DNA of 64,000 nucleotides from Leptobrachium leishanense (Eukaryota; Chordata; Amphibia; Anura; Megophryidae), in assembly GCA_009667805.1 (NCBI GenBank), contig CM019066.1, positions 115,682,190-115,746,189 of the forward strand, written 5' to 3'. Shown piece after piece: positions 1 through 11,613 of this stretch (position 1 is the first letter of the stretch; the number at the start of each line of letters is the position of its first letter). Both the position numbers and the translations under genes were made by a program. The notes under the pieces are model-generated. The model saw nothing but the letters and a program-made list of their open reading frames with translations. It searched no databases and was not told where the DNA came from.

Positions 1-703
1 CATAAAATACCCTGTTATTTAGCCGTCCTGTAATCCAAACACTGATAGCAGCTGAAACTGCAAGTGTTCATCAGCAATGTAGAAAATGGTACACTCGAAA
101 AACAAAATTGCAGGAAACTTTGAAAATGCTGTATATTAATAATAGTAGGAGAATTGCTGAGTTGAGGCAACTTCACAGCTTGGCCAGCAGGTGGTGCTGC
201 GGATATGTAAATGTCTTCCAAAGCAAATTAAAGTCCGGCTGAATCATAGATTCCAGTATCACTGTTTAAAATATATATATTGCCTCTATAGACTTTACGT
301 ATTAACCCTTGCATCCATTCACTGTGCTCTATTTTTGGTTGAAATATGAAAGCACTAAATGTTACAATTCATAAGCACAGTAAAGGTATGTGTTCACGCT
401 ATTGGAATAAATATTAGTCTCTTTATATACTGTATTTTTTTTCCTTTTCTCTCTTGCTAGTCATGCTATTTTAATGTTTACATATGTAAGTAATCGATTA
501 TATTCAATAAGTAAAAGTTATGCCTTGTGTTTACTTGAAGATAATCCTAGTTTCCATATGGTTTAAAAATACATGTTTGTTTAATGCACCGTTTAAAATT
601 TACTAAAATTCCACTCACATTGGGTTTATATGGCGGTAAATGCCGGTATCAAGTCTAAGCATACAAGAGGGGGAGTTAAGGAGGCATCAGGTTTGGTATC
701 CTG
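1..703. other. Unassigned AT-rich DNA
   Basis: No gene, TIR or protein remnant is recognisable. The right end (696-703, GTATCCTG) is the target-site copy of the next element. It is presumed intron of the long SCHIP1 isoforms or upstream flank. Confidence 0.5.
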
Positions 704-1667
704 TAGGGATGCACCGAAACGGAAATTTCTGGCCGATACTGAAAATTCGGGATCAGTTCGGTCGAAAATCAAACATGAGAACCTGGGCCTGGAGGCCGGG
801 GACTCGCCTGATCCCGAAGGCCGGCCGAGCAAGCTGCTCGGCCGGCCTCCAGGCCCAGGTTCGCATGGCAACGGACACAGAGAGCGGGCACTGGATGCAG
901 GAGGATTGCCACCGTTAGAGGAGCTCAGGGCCGATGTAGAGGAGTATGTGTAGGCAACATACTCGCCTACATCCTCCTACTTCAGTCCTGAGCTCCAGCG
1001 GTGACAGTCCTCCGGCTGTCGCAGGCTGCTCGGCCATCCTCCAGGCTCATGCGAGTCCCCCTGGAGGCCGGCTGAGCAGCCTGCGACAGCCGGAGGGCGG
1101 TCACCGCTGGAGCTCAGGGCCGAAGTAGGAGTATGTAGGTGAGTATGTTGCCTACTCATACTCCCCTACATCGGCCCTGAGCTCCTCCAGCGGTGGCAGT
1201 CCTCCTGCATCCAGTGCCGACTCTCTGTGTCGGTCGCCGGGATAACGTCACGAAAGCCTTTGACCCAGGGTCAAAGGCTTCCGTGACGTTAAACCAGCGA
1301 CCAACGGAGAGAGGACACTGGATGCAGGAGGACTACCACTGGTGGATGCCGATATATAGGTGTGTGCAAACGGTGGAGGACTCGAGGCCGATATATAGGT
1401 GAGTGTGTGCTCTTCCCCCCCCCCCTCCCCCCTAACAAAATCCTGCTCTGCCGGCTTTCAGACTCAGGCGAGGCCCCTGCTCGGTTGGCAGCTGAGCAGG
1501 CAGCTCGGCTGGCCTCCAGGCGAGCCCCCGGTTCGGCCAGGCTTCCAGGCCCAATTTTGAAATGGAAATTTTCTGCCGGTTTTTTTTTCCGGCTGAATTT
1601 CCATTTCAACCGAAACCACCATTTTTGGCCGATAATTTTCGGTGGCCAAAATTTAGGTGCATCCCTA
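704..1667. mobile_element. hAT-type non-autonomous element made of palindromes
   Basis: The element is bounded by TAGGGATGCACCGAAA and its inverse (TAGGTGCATCCCTA). It is flanked by a perfect 8-bp duplication, GTATCCTG, at 696-703 and 1668-1675. Eight-base duplications with this TIR are typical of hAT transposons. The 964 bp have no transposase. The interior is a series of long imperfect palindromes: one around 780-865 (GGCCTGGAGGCCGG... and inverse), one of roughly 240 bp around 945-1185 centred near 1065, and one around 1240-1310. The perfect TSD implies a fairly recent insertion. Confidence 0.88.
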
Positions 1668-1696
1668 GTATCCTGTCAGGGCACTCAAATTACACA

Positions 1697-2351
1697 ATAA
1701 GGCTGGCCGTCCACTGGCACTGTAATCAGGCGACCTATTTGGTCACCCGTTTACAGACAAAGCCAGAGTCGTTCACTGGAAGCATCTGTGGACAACCCAG
1801 ATCGGGCCGTTGGACAGGATGCCGGGTTAAAAAAAAAAAAAAAAACTATAGCGCAGACTCGGTGCCGTGCCGCCCCGGGAACTGTCATTGAAGCTGAAAG
1901 AGCATCAGGGACAGCCCCTTTCCAGCGCAGCCGGCTCCTAGTGTATTTAAAAAAAAAAAAAAAATGCCAGCCTGCTGGGGGGGGGGGAGATTAACCCCCC
2001 TCCTCTCCCTGCTGATGAAATAGGTGTCAGCACCAGGGAGAGAGAACGCAGCCCGCTTGAAGAAAGAAAAGACGCAAGGATTAAAAAAAGCCTTGTCCTT
2101 TTTTTTTTTTCTTTTTTTTAAAAAAAAGAGAACTTGGACCCCAGCCACAGCTCTGTAAAATGCAGATCGTCCTGACATCGTCCAATAAATCAAAGGAAAT
2201 CGTTTCGAACATCTGTTGCAATCACCTGAAATCGTTAGTCAGTGGTCGGATGCAGTGGAAGAGGGCTGATTCACCTGTAAGTTGTAGGATCAGTTGGACG
2301 ATCACACCATCGCAGGAATATTGACCCAGTGGACGGCCGGCCTAATATTCC
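1697..2351. mobile_element. Short TIR element, class unassigned
   Basis: The left end AGGCTGGCCGTCCACTGG (about 1701) matches the inverse of the right end near 2331-2350 (CCAGTGGACGGCCGGCCT). AATA is present on both sides and could be a short TSD. The interior has two A-runs and a C/G-run and no coding capacity. Superfamily cannot be set from these features. Confidence 0.6.
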
Positions 2352-2519
2352 CCTTGTGTCGATTCAGTCAGGCTAATCTCAGTTTTACCTTTCCAATCTG
2401 CAATGTATTAAATAGGGATAGACCGATATCACTTTTTAGGCACCGATACGATTATCAGCACCGGTTCAGGCCGATAACCGATATCGGGTGTCAATATTCA
2501 GTACATTTTAAATTTTGGG

Positions 2520-2880
2520 GTGGGTGATGGGGAGACACAGGGCTCTGGGCAAGGGGGGGTGTTGGGGTGACACAAGGATGTGGGTGATGGAGACACGGGG
2601 CGCTTTGCAAGGGGTGGGTGAGGGGGTGGCACAGGGAGGTGGGTGATGGAGACACAGGGCTCTGGGTAAGGGGAGGGTGATGAGGTTGGTGATGGCGACA
2701 GGGTTGTGGGCAAGGGGGGTAACACTGGGCTCTGGGCAAAGGGGGGTGAGGGCGTGACAAAGGACTCTGAGCAAGGGGGGGTTGATAGGGTGACACAGGG
2801 AGGTGGGTGATGGGGTGACACAGGGAGGTGGGTGATGGGGTGACACAGGGCTGTGGCTGATGGGGCAACACAGGGCTCGG
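2520..2880. repeat. Minisatellite, GGTGGGTGATGGGG-type
   Basis: Degenerate tandem units contain GGGTGATGGGGTGACACAGG and GGCTCTGGGCAAGGGG. About a dozen diverged units are present. It is internal to the hAT-type element, not a gene. Confidence 0.8.
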
Positions 2881-3707
2881 TATGGATGGAGGGAGTCAGG
2901 GATACAGAGTTGCAGGGCTCCCGAAGTCCCTTGACACAGGAAGAAGCAGGCCATGCAGGGCTGGTAATCGGTGTGGAGCACCGGTAGGAAGTGTGAGGCC
3001 GCCATGATTTCCTGGGCCCTCGAAAAAAGGCGCTGCCTCCAATGTGCGTCCCTGCCCAATATCCTCCCCATGCCTCTGCCGTGCTGCTGCTGCCGCTCTC
3101 ATGTCCTCCAACTAGCCCTGTGCCATATCCGCTATAGAGCCCCGCCTCCATCAGTGTGTCACACGGAGCACCGCCCCTAACATACACGCTGTGACCACAG
3201 TCAAGCGCGAGGACCCTGGGCTGCCACTCAAAGTCTCTGTTATCAGTATATGGGCGATGAAACATGCCGACAGTGGCATCACATGGGTTGGTGTCACCCC
3301 CCCCCCCCCGAGTTTTACGGTTTCCTTTTTTAAATACGCTTACTCATAAATCAGTACGCCCATTTAACACTGAATACTCATACAAACAGCGCACATTACT
3401 GTGAGGTTTATTGCTGTGGCGCTCTGTGATATGCTCACACACAAATTTTGGTGAACTGCCAGCAAGTACGGTGTCTGTTCGAAGGCAGTCAAAGTCCCCA
3501 TAGAGAAGTAATGGTTGATCTGTTCTCTGAACAGCAGAGAAATGTCAGTGAAATGTCCTGATGTTCAGTGGTTTCATTTGGCAGGTTTATTCAGGCGAAT
3601 CCCATAGTTTCAATGTTAAAAATATTCCCATTTTTATCCAATATCTAATAAACCGTTTATTCCTGTAATCAGTAGTAAAAAGTATCTTTATCTTTTAGGC
3701 ATTTTAA

Positions 3708-4906
3708 CCCTTTCGCTGCTGAGGCTTTTCCCGCCCCTATGCTGAGGTCATTTTTACCTGTTTTGCGCATCATGTTTAAACGTGTTTTGAAGGCTTATTT
3801 TAGTATATGACCCAGACATATTATATATCGTTCTTTCCGTCAGACTCGGTAGATTCATAATATGTCATTATTATATGTATACGTTATGTCATGTCTGTAT
3901 ATTATAACAAAAAATGCAATAAAATATGTATTTTCAATAATTTACAATGTGTAAAGTGTTTTTTTCCACATTTTAACATGCGAGCAATTGCGGTTATATT
4001 TTGTATGGGGTGCGCTTGTTAAAAAAATTAGAGATGGGGTCTCGTTACATTTTTTTTTGGGGAAAATGACACTATTTTTAACAAACGCACCGCATACAAA
4101 AATCGTTAGTGCAGCATCATTGTTCACATTATAATTGAAATGGGAACAATATTGCTGCATTAACAAACCCAAAAAAAAAAAAAAGTGTTTAATTTTTTTT
4201 TTTATTTATTTTTTTTTACAAAATTTTTCACTGTAGTGTTTGGTATCGTTGGAACGGCCATGCTCTGGCCGATCCAACGATACCAAAATTTAACCCCTAA
4301 CTGCCACGGATCGGGAGATAGGGAGTTCATTGGAACTCCCTATCTCCACAGTTGGTGGCAGTTAGGGGTTAAGTCTAGGACTGGCGTCATCGTGCTACGC
4401 ACGATGACGCCAGTCCTCTGGGGGAGTTCCCGGAGGCTTGGCCGACATCCAAGATGTCGGCCAGCTCCGGGAAAGGATCGCGAACCGGCGCTTTTCAGCG
4501 CCGATTCGCGATCCAGCTCCCCAGGGGTTAATGCCAGGCATCATTTGGAAGGGCAGGCTGTGCCCTTCCAAATGATGCCTGGGTTAATCCCCTGTGCGCC
4601 GCCGATCGGGAGGGAGAGAGGTCCGAAGGACCTCCCCCCCCCTCCCTTTCAGGCGCCTCCTCCGCACATGCGGGGGGGGGCGCCTGAATTAGGTGTCATC
4701 GCGCCCCCGCGATGACACCTAATGCTGGCGGCTGCTGGTCCGGATGCGCGGCTGACATCCAGGATGTCAGCCCGCACCGGAGGGGCCAGCGATCGGCCGG
4801 AACCCGGCCGAACGCTGACCCCAATGTGAGGACGCGCTCAGCGCGTCCTCAGCACACCAGCGGGAATGCTGAGGACGCGCTGAGCGCGTCCTTAGCATTC
4901 AAGTGG
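3708..4906 (+). mobile_element. TTAA-flanked (piggyBac-like) palindromic element, copy 1
   Basis: The ends CCCTTTCGCTGCTGAGG and (inverse) CCACTTGAATGCTAAGG are imperfect TIRs, flanked by TTAA at 3704-3707 and 4907-4910. The left third is AT-rich. The right two thirds (about 4235-4900) are consecutive hairpins: around 4240-4290, 4293-4372, 4375-4420, 4430-4530, 4530-4590, 4690-4730, 4740-4815 and 4827-4895. There is no transposase. A near-identical inverted copy lies at 54550-55783. piggyBac-like is the best class from TTAA plus CCC-starting ends; a Kolobok origin is the alternative. Confidence 0.85.
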
Positions 4907-5230
4907 TTAAAAAAAAATCCTTTTTTTTTCTAATAGTGCACTGTCTTTTTTCTGTAACAGACCTTTTTATTATCATTCATAGGACCTTATATGTTCATTC
5001 CAGACATTTTCGTTTAGTATATTTTTTTTGATAACTGCAAGTGACGGGTTTGCGGCGGCATTCGGAGGCTGATTCCCTGCACTTCAGGGACCCTGCGGTG
5101 AATTCATCAGGGAAATTTGATTCCCCAAAGTGCGGGGAACAACAGAACACTGAAATGTCTGCGTCATTTCGATGCCCTGTGAATATCCCCTTTAGTTGTG
5201 GTTTTATTACTGCCCCCCGGAAAGTGCCAG

Positions 5231-5305
5231 CCTAGGCCTTGCCTACCCATGACATACTTGAAAATGGGAGAAATCTCCATGTATCCTTCCTGGGAAAATA
5301 TTTTT
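5231..5305 (+). repeat. LINE/SINE tail fragment
   Basis: The stretch GACATACTTGAAAATGGGAG...TGTATCCTTCCTGG matches the 3' tail shared by the LINE at 46210 and the SINEs at 24545 and 44685. Confidence 0.6.
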
Positions 5306-5413
5306 GACGCCACTGCATGCCGATACCGATTAACAGGGAAAAACCTGAATATCGGCCCCGTTTATCGGTAGTACCGATAATCGGTCGACCCCCCCCCCCC
5401 CCCTAGTATTGAA

Positions 5414-6892
5414 TATTCTTGAAGGACCGAAAGGTATAAATGTTTTCAGGTGGGAATATCTTTGCTGTGCCCCCAGTATTTCCAGTCTCCAGGTGGGCGG
5501 CCCAGCAGCTCACCTCTTTAATGAAATCCTGCCACCCACATGTACTTACTATGCATCGTGCATATCTGTGCGATTCCCAATATCACGTCACATTCTGTCA
5601 CATATATTCTGTCACATATAGGTGGAGATACCTGGGGCAACTGAACTCCAGGCATAACGTAATCTCTCCGACCAACAAAAATATATGTTTTAAGGGACTA
5701 ACCAGGTAGGATTGGAATATGGGAAGAGTAAATACTCCTGTGACTTTTCAGTTTGGTCACGTTATTTATAAAGTATTTTACCAGGAAAGATACATTGAGC
5801 TTTCTCTCGATTTCAAGTATGTCTGGATGTCCCTCCTATTTAATAAAAAATAAAAAAAAATCTTTACGTTTTGCCCATCATTCCTCTTCCATGATTGCAT
5901 TATTATCATTATAAAAGGATTGTGCTTATTCTTTTAGTATGTCTTCTGTTTTCCTTCAACCGGATATGGCCTCCCCTCTCACTATAGAATTTAATGCCTT
6001 ATAAATCGCCATAATTAGGCAAATTACAGTAATGAGATTTTGTTTCCATTTCATTTCTATTTTTAAATTTTTTTTTTTTTTATTTATTTTTGAGCGTACC
6101 AGCCAGGCACGTAAGCCTTGAATTATTTAAGACTAATCTACTGCTCAGGCGGTTAAAACAAGTCAACCATAAATACTCGCTCTATTATGTTTCAGTGTTT
6201 AATTAAGACATTAAATGATGCAATCAGAATAACTAAAATTGCACGGTTCCATCCTCCTCCATAAATCCTATGATACCACAGAAAAAAGAAGTAAAATACT
6301 GACATTGAAAATGTGTTGAATACTCTTATCATGTTCAATATCTGCAACATACCGGTATATTAATACTTAATCCTTAGTAATCTAATTTCCAAAGGATGTT
6401 ATCTCTGGCCAAATAGACAGCAACTGTATTTTTCTTTATTTGGTTTCCACCATCCTGTGTTTCTGCCAAGTTGATTTACTCTAATGTCTTGGGTTGTAAT
6501 TAGTCCATCTTCGATGGTCTGTTAAACAAAAACATCTTAAATTTAAATTCAAAGAAGACAAGCGGCCAGTTTCATAAAAAAAATGCATATTTAGGTATTT
6601 TAGTTGGATGATCTAAAATTGTAACTAAAAGATATAGACTTATTTGTGTTATAAAAATATACTGCAATACAATAGAAATAAAACAGAAAACTGTGGTGCA
6701 CTCATGTGGAACAAACACATCATCAATCAGGAGTGTCATGTGACTTGACAAAGGGTAAAAACACACAGAAAGAGTGATGCTTTCGTGAAAGTGACACGTG
6801 TAGTCTGAGCTATACTGTTTTAGTGGATTACCCAATTTATTTAAAAAGAGAAAAGGAAGGCATCGATTTTATAAACGGAAATAACCTTTCAT
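5414..6892. other. Mostly unassigned, with one tail fragment
   Basis: A reverse-oriented SINE/LINE tail (ACCAGGAAAGATACATTGAG) lies at 5772-5835. The rest is AT-rich DNA with poly-T near 6070 and no coding signal that I can support. Confidence 0.5.
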
Positions 6893-6896
6893 TTAA

Positions 6897-7281
6897 CCTC
6901 CCTTGCGGTGTTCCAGAGTGTGGCTGGGGTTAAATTTCAATGCTGAAAGCGGTAACCGCGAGCCACACTCTGACTGGATACATACCTGTACCTGCGTTCC
7001 CTCGCTGGCCTCCCGCAATCGCATTCTCCTCCATCCGATCGCGACGTCCTGGTTCCCTTCTCGCGAGAAAGGAAGCAGGATGGCGCGATCGCCCGGAGTT
7101 GACTGCAGGGGACAGCACGGGAGCGCAGCGAAAGGTATGTATCCAGCCCGAGTGTGGCTCCGGGTTCCGCTTTCAGCAGTGAAATTTAACCCCGAGCCAC
7201 ACTCGGAAATACCGCCAGGGGGAATAAAAAAAATGCACCGATTCTGACATAAAATATGTCAGAATCGGACCGCCAGGGAGG
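6897..7281. mobile_element. TTAA-flanked MITE with CCTCCC(T/C)GGCGGT ends
   Basis: The ends CCTCCCTTGCGGT and ACCGCCAGGGAGG are inverted and flanked by TTAA (6893-6896, 7282-7285). The 385-bp interior has inverted pairs, for example the CGAGCCACACTC motif at 6958 and near 7193. A second copy lies at 37481-38084. It is a piggyBac-type non-autonomous element. Confidence 0.85.
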
Positions 7282-7284
7282 TTA

Positions 7285-7811
7285 ATGTATTCTGTTTATG
7301 TGTCCATATATAGTGTGTGGACTTACCTAAAATATATTGAGACCTCCGATAGGATGCACACATAGACTTCTTGAAAAGTTCAAAAATGGATTAAATATAC
7401 ATTCAAAATTGATATTTATTTTTTTGGCTCCTAGAGAGCCTTTTTCAAGGTTTACAGCACATGTTTATACATTAATTTAAATAGAGATTGTTAGAACGAA
7501 CTAATATATTTTATGTGTATGTGCTTATTCCAGGGCTTGACAAATTTGATAATTTTTTTGCAGTCTTAGGAGACACATACTAATATACTGTATTTATTGC
7601 GATGTAAAACACATGTGATCTATGCAACAGCCATTCCCGAGGATCACAGTGCGGTACAGCTGTCTGAGTACAGACCCACACTCTCACTCTTTCTCGTGAG
7701 GGACACTCACCATAATAAGATTGTACATTGTGATCCTGTAAACCATTTTTAAATAATAATTGAAAACCTATATCAAAATAAAACCCTTTGTCTTAATAAA
7801 TTTTTTTTAAA
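7285..7811. other. Unassigned, with a frog-type interspersed repeat trace
   Basis: GGCTCCTAGAGAGCCTTTTT at 7424-7443 resembles the decayed stem of the repeats at 16110 and 16650. Nothing else is identifiable. Confidence 0.35.
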
Positions 7812-7995
7812 AAAACACCCCTCTGTCAATCTCTACACTGGCTCCCTGTTTCCTTTTAGAATCCATTTCAAAATACTGGTACTCACATACAAAGCTCTCC
7901 ATAACCACCCCTGCCTACATCTCCACCCTCATTAACAGGTATATCCCATCCCGACCACTTCGCTCAGCCAATGATCTGTTGCAATCAGTTCCTCG
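7812..7995 (+). pseudogene. L2/CR1-type LINE C-terminal fragment
   Basis: Translation of the + strand gives the LHWLPV-type end of a reverse-transcriptase ORF (SLYTGSLF.., QSSP.., LLQSVPRT). It is collinear with the longer copy at 20165 (CTCTGTCAATCTCTACACTGG shared). It is truncated at both ends and carries frameshifts. Confidence 0.7.
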
Positions 7996-9267
7996 TACCC
8001 GCAGGATTTCACCATTGGCTCTAGGTGCACGCGGGCATTGAGAGCCATTGGATTGGCTGGTTTCTTGCTCCCAGGAAGTTGTAGCATGTGACATGTGGTC
8101 CAGGTATGAGGGAGCCCGATGCTAGAATTAAAACTAAACAAATGGAGGGGTTAAAGTACTCGAACGGCAGCTGCAGGCTAACATTCTGGAGCAAGCAGGG
8201 AATGGTTAGAGGATATTGATGTACGGGGATGAGGGGAGCTGGGAAGAAGTAATAAAATCATAAGAGAGGAAATCTTAATTGGTAGAAGATAAAATAGCTA
8301 AAAGTCTGCAGTGAAAAGGAAACAAAATGATCCCGATGGGACACAGGAAGCAGGAATAGGGCAGGAAGTAAAAAGTCAATGAAACAAGGTGAGGTCGCTG
8401 TGTCACTTCCTGGATTTTTAAAAACAAGATGGCAAATGTACTGCAGCTGCGTTAGACACCACAAGCCAGTACTGTTTACTAAACCTTATGGTGGTATTTT
8501 ATAAACCTTACTGTATTTTGCTGTAGTATTTCCACTCGACTAGCTGGATTTGTTATCATTGTAGCTTTTAATGGCATTTTATATCCGCAACATCTGCACA
8601 ATTATTTAAGGGAAAGACTGGGGTGTAAATTTTTCATATAATGTCCCTTTAAGTCTTTTTACCCTTCAGCACGGGGTAAAACAGATTTCCTGAAACATCT
8701 GTGAATAGTTGCAGCGGCATAGAGGAGGTTAGTGACCCTGCGGAGAATAGCACCATGAAGCATGGGCCAGATTTCATAGCATTGGAACATTTGCATGTTG
8801 TTTGTTAAACTGGAAGGGATTACAGACAAAGCCAAGCTCTGATTGTCTTGATGAAAATATTATTTACAACATCTATGTGGGGATGCGATGCGCTGTGTCT
8901 GCACTCAGATCCCACGTCAGTGTCTACATTCAGCAACAATAAAGCCAAGATCATAATGTTGTTCTGGGTTAATCAAATGTGTGCCTATGGAATATGATTG
9001 CTTTAATAGTATTGCAACAGTTCAAACCATCTTGTGATGATGCCTTTATTTCAATGCTTGTAAAAAATTTAAAACAAAATACTGTGTGAAATATATATGT
9101 CTTAATGTTCAATTCTAGGACCTGATCAGTAAGCAACCAGACCTGAGGAAGAGAGGTTTATACTCTCGAAGGCGCGTCTTTTAAATGTAACGTCCAATAA
9201 AAAAGGTATCACTACGCACTGCTATACTCAAGGTTTTTAAAAAAGTAAACCTTTGAATAGTAGTCAG
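7996..9267. other. Unassigned, ending in a decayed ribozyme-like repeat
   Basis: No gene is seen. At 9143-9180 CTGAGGA, a GAGAG/CTCTC stem and GAAG resemble a degenerate hammerhead core; the outer stems do not pair, so it is probably dead. It belongs to the family of repeats that includes 16110 and 52483. Confidence 0.35.
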
Positions 9268-9292
9268 ACATAAATCCTGGAATTGAAAGGGG

Positions 9293-9353
9293 GAGTCCTA
9301 GTGGCGCAATCAATTGTCAGAACGCTAATAAGGGTGGGTGTTCGATACCTGAT
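9293..9353 (+). repeat. tRNA-like terminus of the foldback element
   Basis: The segment has an A-box-like TGGCGCAATCAATTG and a B-box-like GTGTTCGATACC at tRNA-like spacing. The inverted counterpart is near 11705-11768. It could act as an internal RNA polymerase III promoter or be a degenerate primer-binding or SINE-head relic. It cannot be folded into an intact tRNA. Confidence 0.45.
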
Positions 9354-10066
9354 ATGAACAAGGTTGTTGGATTTTAAAACCCAAATGCATTCAATATACC
9401 ATGTCTATGCAGTCTTCATGGACTGGTGATAAATACAGCCGTTATATATGTGAGCACTATCAATATACAAATACAATGCAAATGTATATATTGCAACCAT
9501 TAGAAAAAATAAAGTGCTAGTGACATACAGGTGCAAAATAAAGTGCATGCAGTACCACTATAAATGGGTTTTTGAATAAACGGTGAATACCAGCGATCAA
9601 TATGGGATATGTGCACAGTCTAAATGACTGGGGGTAAAGTGCAACCATAGGGTAGTCTATCGCTGTGCAAAAATGCAATAGAAAAGTGCATATATTGCCG
9701 TGCCAACCAAAGTGCTAATAATAGGCGAATGCAAAATAAAGTGCATATAGTGCAGTCATTTCCACAAATACATCCTTGGAGTACTATACAGTTCAATCGT
9801 ACAGTTTCTCCCTTGTCTGAAAATATTCGTAGTGCCGCGAAGTATAGTCCAGTCCTGCAGGGTGTATAAACAACTGCAGCAGTAAGCCATGCACACAGTG
9901 CTATAATAAATAGAGTCTGTTGCAACCTTTATATACAGTCCGGGCATACGTGCAGATCCTAATATGGTATCTTCTCTTATGTTCCCAATGGATTCCCGGT
10001 CCTCGAAGGGGAGAGCGAAAAACGGAGAGACAGTCCCCCGGACAGTCCCCCGTTTCTTGCACGAAT

Positions 10067-10109
10067 ATGGACTGATGAAGGCACGAGAAGTGCTGAAACG
10101 CGTATCCAT
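10067..10109 (+). ncRNA. Hammerhead ribozyme motif (minimal stem III)
   Basis: In order: ATGGA (stem I, 10067-10071); core CTGATGA (10072-10078); stem II GCAC/GTGC (10081-10084 with 10090-10093, loop GAGAA); GAAAC (10095-10099); and GTA (10102-10104), followed by TCCAT (10105-10109), which pairs fully with ATGGA. All core bases of the CUGANGA...GAA...UH consensus are present and cleavage would follow A10104. Stem III is only about two base pairs, as in hammerheads of Penelope-like elements, retrozymes and newt satellite 2, which act as dimers. G10080 is a bulge. Activity is not demonstrated. Confidence 0.7.
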
Positions 10110-11465
10110 TTATCCCTTTTGACCCTTCCCCTATTCTGAATATCTTGTTTATCCTTTTATGATTAAAATACCCCCCTTTTTTAAACACTACCCAATTTGT
10201 AGTTGTTTTTATGGATTGTCCAATACCAGATATCTAGCCTGTCTTGCGCGTGACACTAACATCTCTTTATCCACCTGCCTGAGGCAACTGTAAGCTGCTA
10301 AAGAGGTGAAGGTGCCCACCGAATAAGGTGTACCAAATGCCATAAAGTTGAGCCTGGATTAATAAGGCTCCATCATCGGTGAACAAGGAAACCAAAGAAG
10401 GGAAAAGGCCACTTTTTACTTGGCCCAGTGTACTTCGAACCAGAGCCTGGATATTGTACGCTCTGGAAAGTGTAAGTGCCCCCTTTCTGTGCAAAACCTT
10501 AGCCAGAGTGTTCAGACAGTACTGTACTATCACTTTCCCCCTTTTTTTCTTTTTTTCCATTGTGAGGACCAGGAACACATTAGGACCCCAAGGAGAAGAT
10601 GCCCTATTCGGATCCCCGCATAAGCCTGGACGATATAAGTGAGGAGCATATATAGACTTACTAATTTTTTTCTGCGTGTACCTTGAAGCTGCGGTTATAT
10701 AGTCCGCAAGACTGTCTCTTTCTTTTTTTTTTTTTTTTTATGGATTTTTTATGAATTGTTTTTAGAGGACTTACTATATAGACACTGTTGCACTTTTTCT
10801 CTGCTATTGTTATTATCGTTAACACCAGCATTCTAGTTACTACTGCAATATATGCACTTTGTTTGCACTTTGCACACCATTAGCTTTTTAATTCACGGTA
10901 GCACTTTATCATCGGTCATTTAGACTGTGCACATATCCCTCGTTGAATATTGGGATTTACCGTTCACTTAGGATATAAATTATTTTTGTACAAGTTTTAC
11001 CATTGCACTGAGTCACTTTCTACTTTTCGCATCTGCTCGCTATCAGCATCGCATATAGCTTCTGCCCTCAACATATATCATTGCGAGTTCAATTGTATCT
11101 AATCATTAATATTTTTAAACGTACATTCAGATTTCTTGCGCCACTGGAGTACCCTCTATCTTTCTATTATTAGCACTTTGGTTGGCACCACAATATATGC
11201 ACTTTTCTATTGCATTTTTGCACAGCGATAGTATTGCACATAGACTACCCTACGGTTGCACTTTACCCCCTGTCATTTAGACTGTGCACATATCCCATAT
11301 TGATCGCTGGGATTCACCGTTTATTCAAAAACCCATTTATAGTGGTACTGTATGCACTTTATTTTGCACCTGTATGTCACTAGCACTTTATTTTTTTCTA
11401 ATGGTTGCAATATATACATTTTGCATTGTATTTCTATATTGATAGTGCTCACATATATATGTGTG

Positions 11466-11613
11466 TTGTTAATATCTTACATTGTATTACTTTGTATTTC
11501 TGTAACTGTAACACTTCAGTGTTCTTGAACCCAGGACATACTTGAAAACGAGAGAAATCTCAATGTATCCTTCCTGGTAAAATACTTTATAAATAAATAA
11601 ATAAATAAATATA
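11466..11613 (+). mobile_element. LINE 3'-tail insertion in the foldback element
   Basis: ATTTCTGTAACTGTAACACT, then the ...CTTGAAAACGAGAGAAATC tail and (AAAT)n, matches the 3' end of the LINE copies at 28300 and 46850. It is absent from the left arm, so it inserted after the foldback element formed. Confidence 0.75.

Larger units (their letters stand above)
2413..5405. mobile_element. hAT-type element carrying a minisatellite and a nested TTAA element
   Basis: The left end TAGGGATAGACCGATAT pairs with the right end ATAATCGGTCGAC...CCCTA. The flanks GTATTAAA (2405-2412) and GTATTGAA (5406-5413) match at 7 of 8 bases, as expected for an ageing hAT TSD. Inside are a minisatellite (2520-2880), sequence shared with the element at 57993, and a complete TTAA-flanked element (3708-4906) that accounts for 1.2 kb. 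No transposase remains. The proline-rich frame over 2498-3265 on the minus strand is a by-product of the minisatellite. Confidence 0.8.

Noticed and set aside
2498..3265. 255-codon proline/serine/histidine-rich frame on the minus strand
   Set aside because: Most of its length is the antisense of the GGGTGATGGGGTGACACAGG minisatellite; similar frames are open in other phases, as expected from periodic DNA.
4185..4933. 176- and 73-codon frames in the palindromic TTAA element, with matching frames at 54478-55218
   Set aside because: They are repeated in the inverted twin only because the DNA is; they follow hairpin stems and have no protein family features.
9143..9180. Hammerhead-like CTGAGGA with a GAGAG/CTCTC stem
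   Set aside because: GAAA is replaced by GAAG and the outer stem does not form.
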